A stretch of 64,000 nucleotides of DNA, taken from NCBI RefSeq assembly GCF_008124615.1, contig NZ_VNIB01000012.1, positions 48,034 to 112,033 on the forward strand, in the 5' to 3' direction. A model generated the notes under the pieces. That model was not told the DNA's origin. It searched no databases and saw nothing but the letters and a program-made list of their open reading frames with translations. Each line of letters starts with the position of its first letter. The first letter of the stretch is position 1. The position numbers and the translations under genes were made by a program. The DNA is from Geothermobacter ehrlichii. GTDB taxonomy: Bacteria > Desulfobacterota > Desulfuromonadia > Desulfuromonadales > Geothermobacteraceae. Below, one piece after another: positions 52,878 to 63,448 of the stretch.

Positions 52878-53384
52878 ATGCGAAATTCAGAGAAGACGTT
52901 CAAGGTCGGTGATCGGGCAGTCTATCCGGCACAGGGGGTAGGTGTCATCGAGGCCATCGAGTCGCGGGAGTTCGCCGGTATCGAGAGCGAATTCTATGTA
53001 TTGCGCATTGTCGACACCGATATGACCATCATGGTACCGGTAGGCAATGTCGAACAGGTGGGGTTGCGTCGCCTGATCAGCAAGCGGCAGGTGGCCCGTG
53101 TCTACCAGGTGCTGGAGAACAAGCCGGAAAACGGTGTCGGCGCCATCGCCTCCTGGAGCCGGAGACAGCGGGAGTACAACGAGAAGATCAAGTCGGGCGA
53201 TCCGCTGGAGGTGGCCGAGGTGCTGCGCGAGCTCTACCTGATCAAGGAAGACAAGGAGCTCTCCTACGGCGAGAAAAAGGTGCTGGAACTGGCCCGCAAG
53301 CTGCTGATTTCGGAGATCGCCCTGGCCGAGGGCAAGGACGAGGAGAAGGTGGCCCAGCGGGTCGAGAACATGCTCCTGAACTGA
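52878..53384 (+). CDS. carD: CarD-family transcription regulator
   Basis: A 168-residue protein with an N-terminal RNA-polymerase-interaction domain (about residues 8-65: '[21 protein letters not shown]') and a helical C-terminal DNA-binding domain ('[22 protein letters not shown]' region, with '[14 protein letters not shown]'). CarD proteins stabilise open promoter complexes, for rRNA genes among others. No ribosome site precedes the ATG, and the promoter lies so close that the message should be leaderless. It heads the isoprenoid genes but has its own terminator. Confidence 0.93.
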   Translation: MRNSEKTFKVGDRAVYPAQGVGVIEAIESREFAGIESEFYVLRIVDTDMTIMVPVGNVEQVGLRRLISKRQVARVYQVLENKPENGVGAIASWSRRQREYNEKIKSGDPLEVAEVLRELYLIKEDKELSYGEKKVLELARKLLISEIALAEGKDEEKVAQRVENMLLN

Positions 53385-53409
53385 TCCGGATTGCAGAGAC
53401 CAATGAGCC

Positions 53410-53440
53410 GACCGGGCCTTGCCGCCCGGTCTTTCTTTTT
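53410..53440 (+). terminator. Rho-independent terminator after carD
   Basis: GACCGGGC (53410-53417), 6-base loop, GCCCGGTC (53424-53431), then TTTCTTTTT. Confidence 0.92.
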
Positions 53441-53488
53441 GGCCCCGGGGCGCGGCGGTGGCCCGGAGGATGGCGGAAAGGCGGATTC

Positions 53489-54187
53489 ATGGCCGTATGG
53501 GTCGTCATACCGGCTGCCGGCATGGGTCGGCGCATGGGCAGCGAAACCAGCAAGCAGTTTCTGCAACTGGGAGGACGGCCGATTCTGGCCCATACCCTCG
53601 ATCTGTTCGAGCGGCATTCGGCGATCGACCACCTGGTGTTGGTGGTGCCGGCCCGTGAACAGGAACTCTGCCGGCAGCAGGTCGTCGGGCCCGGCGGCTA
53701 CCGCAAGCTGCGGGCCATGGTCGACGGCGGCGTCGAGCGCCAGGATTCGGTGCGTCTGGGACTGCGGGCCTGTCTTGCTGCCGACGACGACCTGGTGCTG
53801 ATTCATGACGGCGTCCGGCCGCTGTTCGACGCTGCCCTGATCGAGCCCCTGTTGGCGGCGGCGCGCGAAACGGGCGGTGCCATCGTCGGCGTGCCGGTCA
53901 AGGACACGGTCAAGGTGGTCGAAGACAGCCTGATTGCCGGAACGCCGCGGCGCGACCGGCTCTGGCTGGCTCAGACGCCACAGGCCTTCCCCTTTGCCGT
54001 CATCCGTGAGGCGCACGAGCGGGCGCTGGCCGACGGCCATGTCGGCACCGACGACGCTTCGCTGGTCGAGCGTCTGGGGCGGCCCGTGGCCGTGGTGCGC
54101 GGCGACTACCGCAATATCAAGATCACCACGCCGGAAGACCTGATTCTGGCCGAGGCACTGCTGGCGGCGCAGGAGGTGGACCGATGA
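53489..54187 (+). CDS. ispD: IspD: MEP cytidylyltransferase
   Basis: A 232-residue enzyme that adds CMP to 2-C-methylerythritol 4-phosphate in the non-mevalonate pathway. It has '[21 protein letters not shown]' (nucleotide-binding loop), '[13 protein letters not shown]', '[12 protein letters not shown]' and '[11 protein letters not shown]', and ends '[19 protein letters not shown]'. The length is typical. Its stop overlaps the ispF start. Confidence 0.96.
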   Translation: MAVWVVIPAAGMGRRMGSETSKQFLQLGGRPILAHTLDLFERHSAIDHLVLVVPAREQELCRQQVVGPGGYRKLRAMVDGGVERQDSVRLGLRACLAADDDLVLIHDGVRPLFDAALIEPLLAAARETGGAIVGVPVKDTVKVVEDSLIAGTPRRDRLWLAQTPQAFPFAVIREAHERALADGHVGTDDASLVERLGRPVAVVRGDYRNIKITTPEDLILAEALLAAQEVDR

Positions 54188-54684
54188 TGCGTATTGGACA
54201 CGGATACGATGTGCACCGCCTGGTCTCCGGACGCAGGCTGGTTCTCGGAGGGGTGGAGATTCCCTGGCATTTCGGTCTGATGGGGCATTCGGACGCCGAC
54301 GTGCTGCTGCACGCCATCTGCGATGCGGTTCTCGGTGCCGTGGGCGAAGGGGACATCGGCCGGCATTTTCCCGACAGCGATCCCGCCTACAAGGGGATTG
54401 ACAGCCGCAAGCTGCTGGCGGAAACTCTCGCCATCGCCGCCCGGCGCGGTTTCCGGGTCGGCAATCTTGACGCCACCATCATCGCCCAGCGGCCGAAGCT
54501 GGCGCCGTACATCGGCGCCATGGTGGAGACGATCGCCGCCCTCTGCCAGGTCGACATCCGGCAGGTCAACATCAAGGCGACCACCACCGAGGAACTCGGT
54601 TTTGCCGGCCGCGGCGAAGGGATCGCCGCCCACGCCGTGGTGCTGATGGCCGAGGTCGACATCGGCGCCGAGCTGGACGTTTAA
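54184..54684 (+). CDS. ispF: IspF: MECDP synthase
   Basis: A 166-residue enzyme that closes the cyclic diphosphate in the same pathway as IspD. Metal ligands are in '[11 protein letters not shown]' (Asp and His), then '[21 protein letters not shown]', in part, and '[11 protein letters not shown]'; the end '[21 protein letters not shown]' is typical. The ATGA overlap with ispD shows coupling. Confidence 0.96.
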   Translation: MMRIGHGYDVHRLVSGRRLVLGGVEIPWHFGLMGHSDADVLLHAICDAVLGAVGEGDIGRHFPDSDPAYKGIDSRKLLAETLAIAARRGFRVGNLDATIIAQRPKLAPYIGAMVETIAALCQVDIRQVNIKATTTEELGFAGRGEGIAAHAVVLMAEVDIGAELDV

Positions 54685-54698
54685 AATGGGTGAAGCGA

Positions 54699-54759
54699 CC
54701 GCGAAGGCACGAAGGACACGGAGCGAAAACCGGAGAATCTTCTTCGTGTCTTCGTGGTG
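54699..54759. repeat. Dispersed intergenic palindromic repeat, copy 1
   Basis: GCGAAGGCACGAAGGACACG (from 54700) and, 18 bases on, its imperfect complement CTTCTTCGTGTCTTCGTGG (to about 54757). A second copy lies between glnS and cysS. Such CACGAAG...CTTCGTG units are known as scattered repeats in deltaproteobacterial genomes. Confidence 0.75.
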
Positions 54760-54799
54760 AGATTCCGGCAGTTTTTTCATCTTCCTGGATAGAACAGAC

Positions 54800-56461
<1,662 letters not shown>

Positions 56462-56474
56462 AAGTTAGAATCCA

Positions 56475-56544
56475 CCACGAAGTCACGACGGACACGAAGA
56501 AATTCTCTCTCCAGGGTTGATTCGTGATCTTCATGTCTTCGTGG
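56475..56544. repeat. Dispersed intergenic palindromic repeat, copy 2
   Basis: CCACGAAGTCACGACGGACA (from 56474) with the complementary CTTCATGTCTTCGTGG (to 56544). Same family as 54699-54759. Confidence 0.75.
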
Positions 56545-56569
56545 CCGCATTTGAATTCTGGAGAAAAAA

Positions 56570-58051
56570 ATGAGCCTGCGTGTTTACAACACCCTGAGCG
56601 GCAAGAAGGAAGAGTTCGTTCCGCTGGAGCCGGGCAAGGTCAGGATGTACGTCTGCGGCGTGACGGTCTACGACTACTGCCACATCGGCCATGCCCGCGC
56701 CAATATCGTTTTCGACGTCATCTACCGCTACCTGCAGTATGCCGGGTACGAGGTCACCTACGTGCGCAATTACACCGACGTCGACGACAAGATCATCAAC
56801 CGGGCCAACGAGCGGGGAATTTCGAGCCGGGAGCTGGCCGAGGAGTTCATCAAGGCCTTCGATGAGGACATGGAAGCCCTGGGCCTGGCCAAGCCGACCT
56901 TTGAGCCGCGGGCGACCGAGTACATCCCGCAGATCATCGAGCTGGTCGAACGGCTGATCGACAAGGGTCTCGCCTACGAGGCCGGAGGTGACGTCTACTA
57001 CCGGGTGCGCAAGTTTCCCGGCTACCTGAAGCTCAGTGGGCGCAACATGGAGGAGATGCAGGCCGGCGCCCGCATCGCTCCGGGCGAGCAGAAGGAGGAC
57101 CCGATGGACTTCGCCCTCTGGAAGGCGGCCAAGCCGGGCGAGCCGAGCTGGGAATCCCCCTGGGGGCCGGGCCGTCCCGGTTGGCATATCGAGTGTTCGG
57201 CCATGAGCTCCAGCCTGCTCGGCGACACCTTCGACATCCACGGCGGCGGCCGCGACCTGATCTTCCCCCATCACGAAAACGAGATCGCCCAGTCGGAAGG
57301 CGTCACCGGCAAGCCCTTCGCCCGCTACTGGATCCACAACGGTTTCGTCAACGTCAACCAGGAGAAGATGAGCAAGTCGCTCGGCAATTTCTTCACCATT
57401 CGCGAGATTCTCCGGCAGTACGATCCGGAAATTCTGCGCTTCTTCATCCTCACCGCCCACTACCGGTCGCCCATCGATTTTTCAGATCAGAACCTGAAGG
57501 AGGCGAAAGCCGGGCTGACCCGCTTCTATGAGGCGCTGGCGGCCGCCGACGACACCCTGCGCCGGCATCCGCTGCCGGAGAAGGCGATCTGCCCGCAGAT
57601 CACCGATGCCGAGCGGGAGGTCTATGACAAGATCGAGCACCTGGACGAGTTCTTCGCCGCCGCCATGGACGATGATTTCAACACCGCCGCGGCCATCGGC
57701 CACCTGTTCGAGGCGGTGCGCGGGATCAACCGGCTGATCGGCGAGGCCCGGTTCGACGAATGCCCCCTGTCACTGCAGGTGATCGCCGACGGGGCGCGCA
57801 AGCTGCGGGAGCTGGGCGGCGTGCTGGGGCTGTTCGGCTCCGATCCGGCCGACTGGCTGGAAAGGCAGAAGGCGAGCGGTCTGCAGGCGGTCGACTATAC
57901 TCCGGAACAGATCGAGGCGCTGATCGCCGAGCGCAGCCGGGCGCGGGCCGAGCGCGACTTCGTCCGCGCCGACGAGATCCGCGACGAACTGGCCGCCGCC
58001 GGCATCGAGCTGCTCGACAGCAAGGAAGGAACGACCTGGCGGTTGAAGTAG
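56570..58051 (+). CDS. cysS: Cysteinyl-tRNA synthetase
   Basis: A 493-residue class I synthetase. The zinc/cysteine site begins '[19 protein letters not shown]' (HIGH box included); '[10 protein letters not shown]' and '[20 protein letters not shown]' bind zinc and substrate; KMSKS is in '[16 protein letters not shown]'. The end '[31 protein letters not shown]', in part, is the usual anticodon domain end. It charges tRNA-Cys. Confidence 0.97.
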   Translation: MSLRVYNTLSGKKEEFVPLEPGKVRMYVCGVTVYDYCHIGHARANIVFDVIYRYLQYAGYEVTYVRNYTDVDDKIINRANERGISSRELAEEFIKAFDEDMEALGLAKPTFEPRATEYIPQIIELVERLIDKGLAYEAGGDVYYRVRKFPGYLKLSGRNMEEMQAGARIAPGEQKEDPMDFALWKAAKPGEPSWESPWGPGRPGWHIECSAMSSSLLGDTFDIHGGGRDLIFPHHENEIAQSEGVTGKPFARYWIHNGFVNVNQEKMSKSLGNFFTIREILRQYDPEILRFFILTAHYRSPIDFSDQNLKEAKAGLTRFYEALAAADDTLRRHPLPEKAICPQITDAEREVYDKIEHLDEFFAAAMDDDFNTAAAIGHLFEAVRGINRLIGEARFDECPLSLQVIADGARKLRELGGVLGLFGSDPADWLERQKASGLQAVDYTPEQIEALIAERSRARAERDFVRADEIRDELAAAGIELLDSKEGTTWRLK

Positions 58052-58201
58052 GGACGAGTCGTTCACCGGCCCTTCTTCGCCCCTCCTTCACTCAATATCA
58101 AGGAAAGCGTTTTTTCTGGTGGAGGACTCGTTCGCGTTGCCGGCAGCCATGCCCCTCCCCTTTCACTCGAAGGCGAAAAGGGAGAGCGTGGATTAACTGT
58201 C

Positions 58202-58606
58202 CTATTTGCCGCTGTCGATCAGCGGACGTACCTCGTCGATCGCGAAGGTGAGTACCGCCTTGATGTTGTCGGCCGCCCTGTCGCCGGCCATCTGGCGAAC
58301 CGTGCCGACCATCTGGTCAAAAACCGGTCCTGACTCGTCGGCCTTCACGACCGACATGTAGACCCGGCCGCCCTGCCAGGCATAGGGGTCGGGGGCGGGA
58401 TGGAAAAAGACGAAAGCCGCCCGGGGGTTTTCGCGCAGGTTGGCATAGGAACGGTTGTCGCCGATTGCCATCATTACGGTGTTTTCGTCGACCATCTGCA
58501 GGGCCGAGAAGACAGCATTGTCGACCTTGCCGCTGCTGTCTGCGGTGGCCAGGGTGCCAAGGCGGGTCGGGTTGTTGAACAGGGCCATCAATTCCTTTCG
58601 GTTCAT
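58202..58606 (-). CDS. Pyridoxamine 5'-phosphate oxidase-like FMN-binding protein
   Basis: A 134-residue split-barrel protein: 'LGTLATADSSGKVDNAVF', 'MMAIGDNRSYANLRENPRAAFVFF', in part, and 'WQGGRVYMSVVKADESG'. These match small PNPOx-family flavin-binding proteins, whose reactions vary. The start at 58606 is placed after AGGAG; an in-frame start at 58639 is possible. It is alone on the minus strand after cysS. Confidence 0.8.
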   Translation of the reverse strand: MNRKELMALFNNPTRLGTLATADSSGKVDNAVFSALQMVDENTVMMAIGDNRSYANLRENPRAAFVFFHPAPDPYAWQGGRVYMSVVKADESGPVFDQMVGTVRQMAGDRAADNIKAVLTFAIDEVRPLIDSGK

Positions 58607-58655
58607 TTTTTTCTCCTGGGTTTGCGTGTTGACCGGCAAAAGTTCTTCGTTGCAA

Positions 58656-59048
58656 CTATCTGGGCGCGTTTTGCTGTTTGGCTAAGAGTACAGGCATAAC
58701 CTTGTCGAGGAAACCATCAATCGTCTTTCCGCTGCAGACCCCGTCCCGAAAGTCGCGTACGAACAGCCTTTCGAGTTTCATGTCCACCTCGTGGGTCCTC
58801 TCGACGAAGGTGATCTGAGGGAACTCGGCCCGTAGCAGGTTGAGGTACTTCTTGTGGAGTGGGCAGAGGCTCATCACGCAGTTGGCCAAGTGCACGGCAT
58901 CGACCCCCGAACTGGCCAGGGTCCGCACGCGACGAAAGATCTTCTCCGGTGCGTAGAGGGTGGGACAGCCGGCGCAGCAGCTGGGCCTGGATGGTTCTTG
59001 GCGGACGGCCGGATTGAAGGTTGGTCTGGTCCATGTCCCTGCTCTCAA
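58656..59048 (-). CDS. CGGC-domain protein, N-terminus probably rearranged
   Basis: The C-terminal ~90 residues fit the CGGC domain (a Cys-rich, probably metal-binding family): 'CCAGCPTLYAPEKIFRRVRTLASSGVDAVHLANCVMSLCP', in part, then 'FPQITFVERTHEV'. The normal start of the domain, a short hydrophobic strand, is missing; the frame begins with an unlikely 'MRAGTWTRPTFNP' from a TTG codon. The first ~40 codons and the upstream DNA are duplicated at 61546-61736. The gene may be a truncated remnant. Confidence 0.6.
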   Translation of the reverse strand: MRAGTWTRPTFNPAVRQEPSRPSCCAGCPTLYAPEKIFRRVRTLASSGVDAVHLANCVMSLCPLHKKYLNLLRAEFPQITFVERTHEVDMKLERLFVRDFRDGVCSGKTIDGFLDKVMPVLLAKQQNAPR

Positions 59049-59120
59049 GTTGCAAGGCCAGACAGGTGGGGGGCGGGGGCAGGTGGGAGTAAAAAAATAG
59101 TATTATGCCCCCGGAATTCC
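58930..59120. repeat. 190-bp direct repeat, copy A
   Basis: From CGACGAAAGATCTTCTCCGG to CCGGAATTCC, this stretch is repeated at 61546-61736 with only about a dozen differences. It contains the N-terminal part of the CGGC gene and its upstream region. Confidence 0.9.
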
Positions 59121-59200
59121 CGACTCAAGAAGGCTGTGGATTCGGTGAATGTTTTATCCCAGTGAGATTTCTGTTCCGTTTTCGCTTTCTGCAGCCTTCA

Positions 59201-59788
59201 TCACGCATCTCCACTCGGTATCCGTTCGAACAGCATGCCGTAATGGTAAGGCGGCAGATCAATGAGGCCCGGCGGCAACAGTTGGAATCCGGCGTCTTCG
59301 GCCCAGGCTTGGCACTGTTCGGGGCGGGGACGGATTTCCATCGAAGGGCCACGCGGCGTAGTCGGATCGTAATTCCAGTGGATGACGGCCAGCTTGCCTT
59401 TTGGTGCCAGGATGCGACAGGCCTCATTCAGCAGGAGTTCGGGCTGTTCGGCATGCAGGATGTTGAAAAGCATGACATAGTCGATACTGCCGTCAGCAAG
59501 ACCTGTCCCTTCTTTCATGAAGTCCCGCAACACGGTTTGCAGGTTGTCAAGGTTCGCCTGCTGCGCCTCTTTCGTGGTCACGGCAATCATCTCTGCATCG
59601 ATGTCGATGGCGTAGACATGGCCGGAAACCATTCGTGCTGCGGCAATGGAAAAGGTTCCGTAACCGCAACCGAAGTCGACCACATTCCCTGTGGATGATG
59701 ACAACCCGAGTTTTTCAAGAATTTTTCCCGGGTTGAAAAAATCGGCCCACATCCCCTCTTCGGGCATGCCGCTTTCCCTGATCTTCAT
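59201..59788 (-). CDS. Class I SAM-dependent methyltransferase
   Basis: A 195-residue methyltransferase. The SAM site 'NVVDFGCGYGTFSIAAAR' (about residues 37-54), acidic loop 'VYAIDIDAEMIAV', 'YVMLFNILHAEQPE' and 'ILAPKGKLAVIHW' are the standard motifs I to III. The substrate is unknown. The ATG overlaps the stop of the nucleosidase-like gene (ATGA), so the two are coupled. It is somewhat like small methyltransferases that act on small molecules or arsenite, but without their cysteines. Confidence 0.85.
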   Translation of the reverse strand: MKIRESGMPEEGMWADFFNPGKILEKLGLSSSTGNVVDFGCGYGTFSIAAARMVSGHVYAIDIDAEMIAVTTKEAQQANLDNLQTVLRDFMKEGTGLADGSIDYVMLFNILHAEQPELLLNEACRILAPKGKLAVIHWNYDPTTPRGPSMEIRPRPEQCQAWAEDAGFQLLPPGLIDLPPYHYGMLFERIPSGDA

Positions 59789-60597
59789 CGGCAAGGCCCC
59801 AGTTCAATGGCTTCTCTTAACGCTTCCAGGCAACATTCAATCACTTTGTGGTTGATATCTTTCGGCCCTTTGTGAAAATCGCTATCGCCAGTGGCCATGG
59901 TGTTCGTTACATGCAGCAGCGAGGCAATTTCAACCTTCTTGACTTGGGCCAGAGCCATCAAGGCCGCTGCCTCCATTTCCACGGTCTGCACCCCGTCAGC
60001 ACGATATTGCTCGATCTGCGAGGCGGTTTCCCGGTAGGGAGCGTCTGTGGTCCAGGTCGCCCCACGGCAGACCGGTAAGCCGCAGCTCTCCGCATGACGA
60101 GCCAAGATCTGAGGCAACTGGCCGCCGGCTTCAATCCAGGGTGCGGGAGGAAGATAGTGATAGGATGTACCTTCATCACGAATGGCCCGGTCGGGAACCA
60201 TCATATAGGGTGGAGGCAGCTGATTGCTGATCGATCCTGCGGAACTGTAACCGATCAAATGGCGGCAACCGCTGGCGATCAACTGCTCGCAGACCAGTAC
60301 TGCAAAGGAGGCCCCGACCGTTCCACCGATCAGGCCCATTTCGAAACCGTCTCGTTCAATCACCAGAAGCGATGTATGGAAACAGGGCCAATCAGCATTG
60401 GTTGTTGCACCGAAATGCTCTCGTGCCACTGCCACCAGCTCGCCATCAAAGTCGAGCAGGCAACAGGCAGGGAGTTTGCTGCGACTGCCGCCTTTCATTG
60501 ATGACGCCTTGGCAAGCAGGTTTTCTGGCAGAAAAACCGAAGGCTCTTCTGTCGGATGGGCAAGAATCGGGAGTTTTTGCTGATCTTTGTCAGTCAT
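59785..60597 (-). CDS. Purine/uridine phosphorylase family protein
   Basis: A 270-residue protein of the nucleoside phosphorylase (PNP/UDP) family: 'MGLIGGTVGASFAVLVCEQL' in part, 'HLIGYSSAGSI', the metal/ribose loop 'VQTVEMEAAALMALAQ' and 'TNTMATGDSDFH'. Such enzymes cleave nucleosides by phosphate or water. The start at 60597 is set by the first Met after an unlikely Pro-rich extension. It precedes the methyltransferase in a two-gene operon. The pair could salvage a methylated nucleoside or act in a stress response; this is inference. Confidence 0.82.
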   Translation of the reverse strand: MTDKDQQKLPILAHPTEEPSVFLPENLLAKASSMKGGSRSKLPACCLLDFDGELVAVAREHFGATTNADWPCFHTSLLVIERDGFEMGLIGGTVGASFAVLVCEQLIASGCRHLIGYSSAGSISNQLPPPYMMVPDRAIRDEGTSYHYLPPAPWIEAGGQLPQILARHAESCGLPVCRGATWTTDAPYRETASQIEQYRADGVQTVEMEAAALMALAQVKKVEIASLLHVTNTMATGDSDFHKGPKDINHKVIECCLEALREAIELGPCR

Positions 60598-60615
60598 ATT
60601 CTTTCCCACAAGCTT

Positions 60616-61534
60616 GGGGTCAGGTCTTGAATTATCGGTTTTCGGCGTTGACGATCTTGCTGATGGTGGTGTAATGCAGCCCGAAAGCCCGGGCAATCTC
60701 TGTCAGTCGATAGCCATGCGCAAGGTGCGCCTCACGGATCAGACGATTGCGCTCCTGTTTTGAGAGCAGCTTGTCCCGGGGGAACAGGTCTTCCAGCGCG
60801 GGGCGGCCAAGCTGCCGCTGATGACGAGGGATTTCGGCGGCGAGCTTTCTGTCTTCCAGTAAATTCTTGACCTTCTGCACAAACGCATCCCCACCCAGCA
60901 CAATCTGGCTGTGCAGCTGTGTCCAGGGTGAGCGAGATTGAGCCAATCCGCCTTCAATGAACTGCCGATAGGTGCTTTTGGCCTTGTCGCGGCTTTGGGA
61001 AAAGTTGCTGAGGATCCAGTCCGTGGACAGAAAGGGTGGGCAAGGCTCCTTGCCAAGCGTCGCAAGGAAGCTGTTCCAGGGATGGTCCGCCGGATGCCCA
61101 ACCGCTCCTGCCCGCACCGGGTTGAGTACGACATAGCGACACAGTTCGAGCAGATGACTTTGCTTCTCGACCAGGATGGCCTTGAATCTTCCCTGGAAAA
61201 CATGACCGACGCGACCATGTTTTCGGTTGAAAGCCTGGGTGTAGACGCCATTGAGCTGCCGCATCCCGGCAGAGAGGTTTCCTTCCGGGGTCTCGATCAG
61301 CAGGTGGTAATGGTTGTCCATCAGGCAGTAGGCGTGACAGAGCCAGTTGAAGCGTTTGACGACCCGGGTCAGGGTCTTCAGAAACAGAAGCCGGTCGCCG
61401 TCATCCAGAAAGATGTCCGCCTTGGCGTTGCCACGTGAGGTGATGTGATAGACTGCGCCGGGAAATTCAATTCGCAGTGGTCTGGACATGGATTGAGGAT
61501 AGTGCAAAAAGGTTATAATTCAAGACCTGCCCCC
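60616..61534. mobile_element. REP-associated transposase element with 20-bp inverted ends
   Basis: The element is bounded by GGGGTCAGGTCTTGAATTAT (60616-60635) and its near-perfect inverse ATAATTCAAGACCTGCCCCC (61515-61534), one mismatch in 20. It contains a single transposase gene whose stop codon lies in the left end. Confidence 0.85.
60632..61489 (-). CDS. REP-associated tyrosine transposase (Y1_Tnp, RAYT)
   Basis: A 285-residue HUH-type transposase: 'MSRPLRIEFPGAVYHITSRGN' start, the HUH metal box 'CLMDNHYHLLIETP' (about residues 52-65), then 'RQLNGVYTQAFNRKHGRVGHVFQGRFKAILVE', in part, with the catalytic tyrosine, and a C-terminal HTH 'RLTEIARAFGLHYTTISKIV'. The first Met at 61489 is the family start. 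RAYTs cut single-stranded DNA at REP hairpins; this member lies between inverted ends, like a small insertion element. Confidence 0.92.
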   Translation of the reverse strand: MSRPLRIEFPGAVYHITSRGNAKADIFLDDGDRLLFLKTLTRVVKRFNWLCHAYCLMDNHYHLLIETPEGNLSAGMRQLNGVYTQAFNRKHGRVGHVFQGRFKAILVEKQSHLLELCRYVVLNPVRAGAVGHPADHPWNSFLATLGKEPCPPFLSTDWILSNFSQSRDKAKSTYRQFIEGGLAQSRSPWTQLHSQIVLGGDAFVQKVKNLLEDRKLAAEIPRHQRQLGRPALEDLFPRDKLLSKQERNRLIREAHLAHGYRLTEIARAFGLHYTTISKIVNAENR

Positions 61535-61545
61535 AGGGCGTTTCC

Positions 61546-61736
61546 CGACGAAAGATCTTCTCCGGTGCGTAGAGGGTGGGACAGCCGGCGCAGCAGATGG
61601 GCCTAGGCGGTTCTTGGCGGACGGCCGGATTGAAGGTTGGTCTGGTCCATGTCCCTGCTCTCAAGTTGCAAGGCCAGACAGGTGGGGGATTCGGGGGCAG
61701 GTGGGAGTAAAAAATAGTATTATGTCCCGGAATTCC
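61546..61736. repeat. 190-bp direct repeat, copy B
   Basis: Near-copy of 58930-59120. Here the CGGC frame runs only 'CCAGCPTLYAPEKIFRR' before it leaves the repeat into 'ETPWGQVLNYN' and stops, so it is a non-functional fragment. Confidence 0.9.
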
Positions 61737-61756
61737 GCACGGAGTTCAAAATAATT

Positions 61757-63064
61757 CTATTTAATTATAAAAAAATATATTATAAATACGGCTACTCCAA
61801 AGCATAGTTGTGTGACTATGTTGAATAGCAATGGAAGGCATATGAATATTCTTTGGATGTCTCTATACTTGCTTAACAAATAGTAAAATATTGGCTGTCG
61901 ATAAATTCCACTTAATAAGCTAAAAATTATAATTAGAGCGGTGACCCAAGAAAATGTTTTTATTGGGTTTGCTATAATATCTACGGCAAGACGAAAAAAA
62001 GCTGGATATTTATAAACGATATAGCTCTTGTTTGTTTCTGGAAGGATTTCCAAAAAGCTGGTGACACTAAATATTATGCCTACTATGCTTAGCCATACAG
62101 TTAAAAAGAACTGCTGGTAGTTAAATGATTTTGATTCATTTGCCTGGACCTTTCTGTGGTTTGCGTCTAGCGACTCTTTGAGATAGTCTAATTTAAGCTT
62201 GGGTAAATTGTCTATTTGTCCGACAATGTCTAGAAAACATTTGACGTATGGAATAATTCCGCTTGCGTTTGCGCAAACTTTGTCAGAGGGGTCTCTTTTG
62301 AATTCTATAGTTTGGCTGTAAAGTTCCTTTATTGTCAAAAGCTTCCAATCGTTGCTGTGCTCGTCTTTAACAGGGTGTAGCTTTACAATTGAGTCTGTTG
62401 ATTTTGTGTGGTTTTGGTGGTAGTGGGAGATATCTTTAATGAAGATGAAGCATTGTGAGGCAATCTTGTAGATTTGGTTGTGCCCAGCTATGTGTCTTTC
62501 TCTATCGTCTGTTTCAACAATTGGGGCTGGATGAAAAGTGGGGCTGGGGTATGGAGAAGATACTAGAATTTCTGTGATGCCATTTCGCTCAAGGGTAAAT
62601 TGGGCCATAGCATAGGCAAGAGGTGCGACGTCAGCCAGACATTTGTCAAACTTATCATGAAAGTATGAATTTAGGGTTTGTTTAGAGTCAATATCGAAGT
62701 CGCTTAAATATGAGGTGTATTGTTTGAGGCGGCCAAGGCATGATGGCCACTGCCGAATGTCAAAAATTAAAACATAGCCGTTAATGCGACCGCCATCCTT
62801 AGGGATCTCTCCATTCCCATTTGCTAGACAAAGAAAATAAAACTCCCCACTCTGTTTATATAATATGCGATTAAGCGTTCTCTTAAAAAAGGGGATTGCT
62901 GAATCGAGTAGCTGACGTTTCTGTGCACAGATAATATATCTAAAATCTGCGTCAGCTCGGTGCCAGCGAATGGTTGGTGAAGGGCAAGAGGACTCACCAA
63001 AAAGTGAGAAAGAAATAGCACCAGAGGTGTTTGGTACCCAGCCTTTAAACTTAAATTGCTGCAC
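61757..63064 (-). CDS. Hypothetical membrane protein, low GC
   Basis: A 435-residue protein not recognised by family. It starts at GTG after GGGAGG. Residues 1-300 are soluble-looking, with beta-strands early ('GAISFSLFGESSCPSPTIRWHRA') and a charged helical part later. Three to four hydrophobic segments lie at the C-terminus (about residues 325-345, 372-395 and 410-435). It is much lower in GC than the chromosome core, which marks recent transfer. A second small membrane-protein gene lies upstream on the same strand, and the two may work together. Confidence 0.65.
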   Translation of the reverse strand: MQQFKFKGWVPNTSGAISFSLFGESSCPSPTIRWHRADADFRYIICAQKRQLLDSAIPFFKRTLNRILYKQSGEFYFLCLANGNGEIPKDGGRINGYVLIFDIRQWPSCLGRLKQYTSYLSDFDIDSKQTLNSYFHDKFDKCLADVAPLAYAMAQFTLERNGITEILVSSPYPSPTFHPAPIVETDDRERHIAGHNQIYKIASQCFIFIKDISHYHQNHTKSTDSIVKLHPVKDEHSNDWKLLTIKELYSQTIEFKRDPSDKVCANASGIIPYVKCFLDIVGQIDNLPKLKLDYLKESLDANHRKVQANESKSFNYQQFFLTVWLSIVGIIFSVTSFLEILPETNKSYIVYKYPAFFRLAVDIIANPIKTFSWVTALIIIFSLLSGIYRQPIFYYLLSKYRDIQRIFICLPLLFNIVTQLCFGVAVFIIYFFIIK

Positions 63065-63160
63065 CTGCCTCCCCCCAAAGTAGCACAGGGACTATGCAAT
63101 GAATAAAAAGCCTCTGCCAAAAAAGCAGAGGCTAACAATAAGCTGATTAGGGCCGCTAGG

Positions 63161-63448
63161 TCAAAAAGTGATTTTTTCTATTGCTTCATCTGATATGGCA
63201 GATTGAGAAATCCATTGCCCGTCGTTGCCAATAGCTAGACCTTCCTTGATTAAGTAATTGCTGCCTAAAGCGTATCCGTCATGAAGTTGTCCTTTGAGAG
63301 CTGCCCCTAACTTCCATTTGGTCCTGCGATGAATTCTTTCATACTCTCCGCGGTCAGAGAAAATCAATTTTAGGGCTGAGGCAATAAAGACAAATCCTAG
63401 AGGAATAAGGACGACGGTTGCCACGAAATACGTTATACCGGTCAGCAT
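63161..63448 (-). CDS. Small membrane-anchored hypothetical protein
   Basis: A 95-residue protein with one N-terminal hydrophobic segment (about residues 5-28, 'YFVATVVLIPLGFVFIASAL') and a short charged domain with 'GYALGSNYLIKEGLAIGNDGQWIS'. It lies 97 bases upstream of the larger membrane protein on the same strand, in the same low-GC block. GGGGGGAG precedes the ATG. No family is recognised. Confidence 0.6.
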   Translation of the reverse strand: MLTGITYFVATVVLIPLGFVFIASALKLIFSDRGEYERIHRRTKWKLGAALKGQLHDGYALGSNYLIKEGLAIGNDGQWISQSAISDEAIEKITF

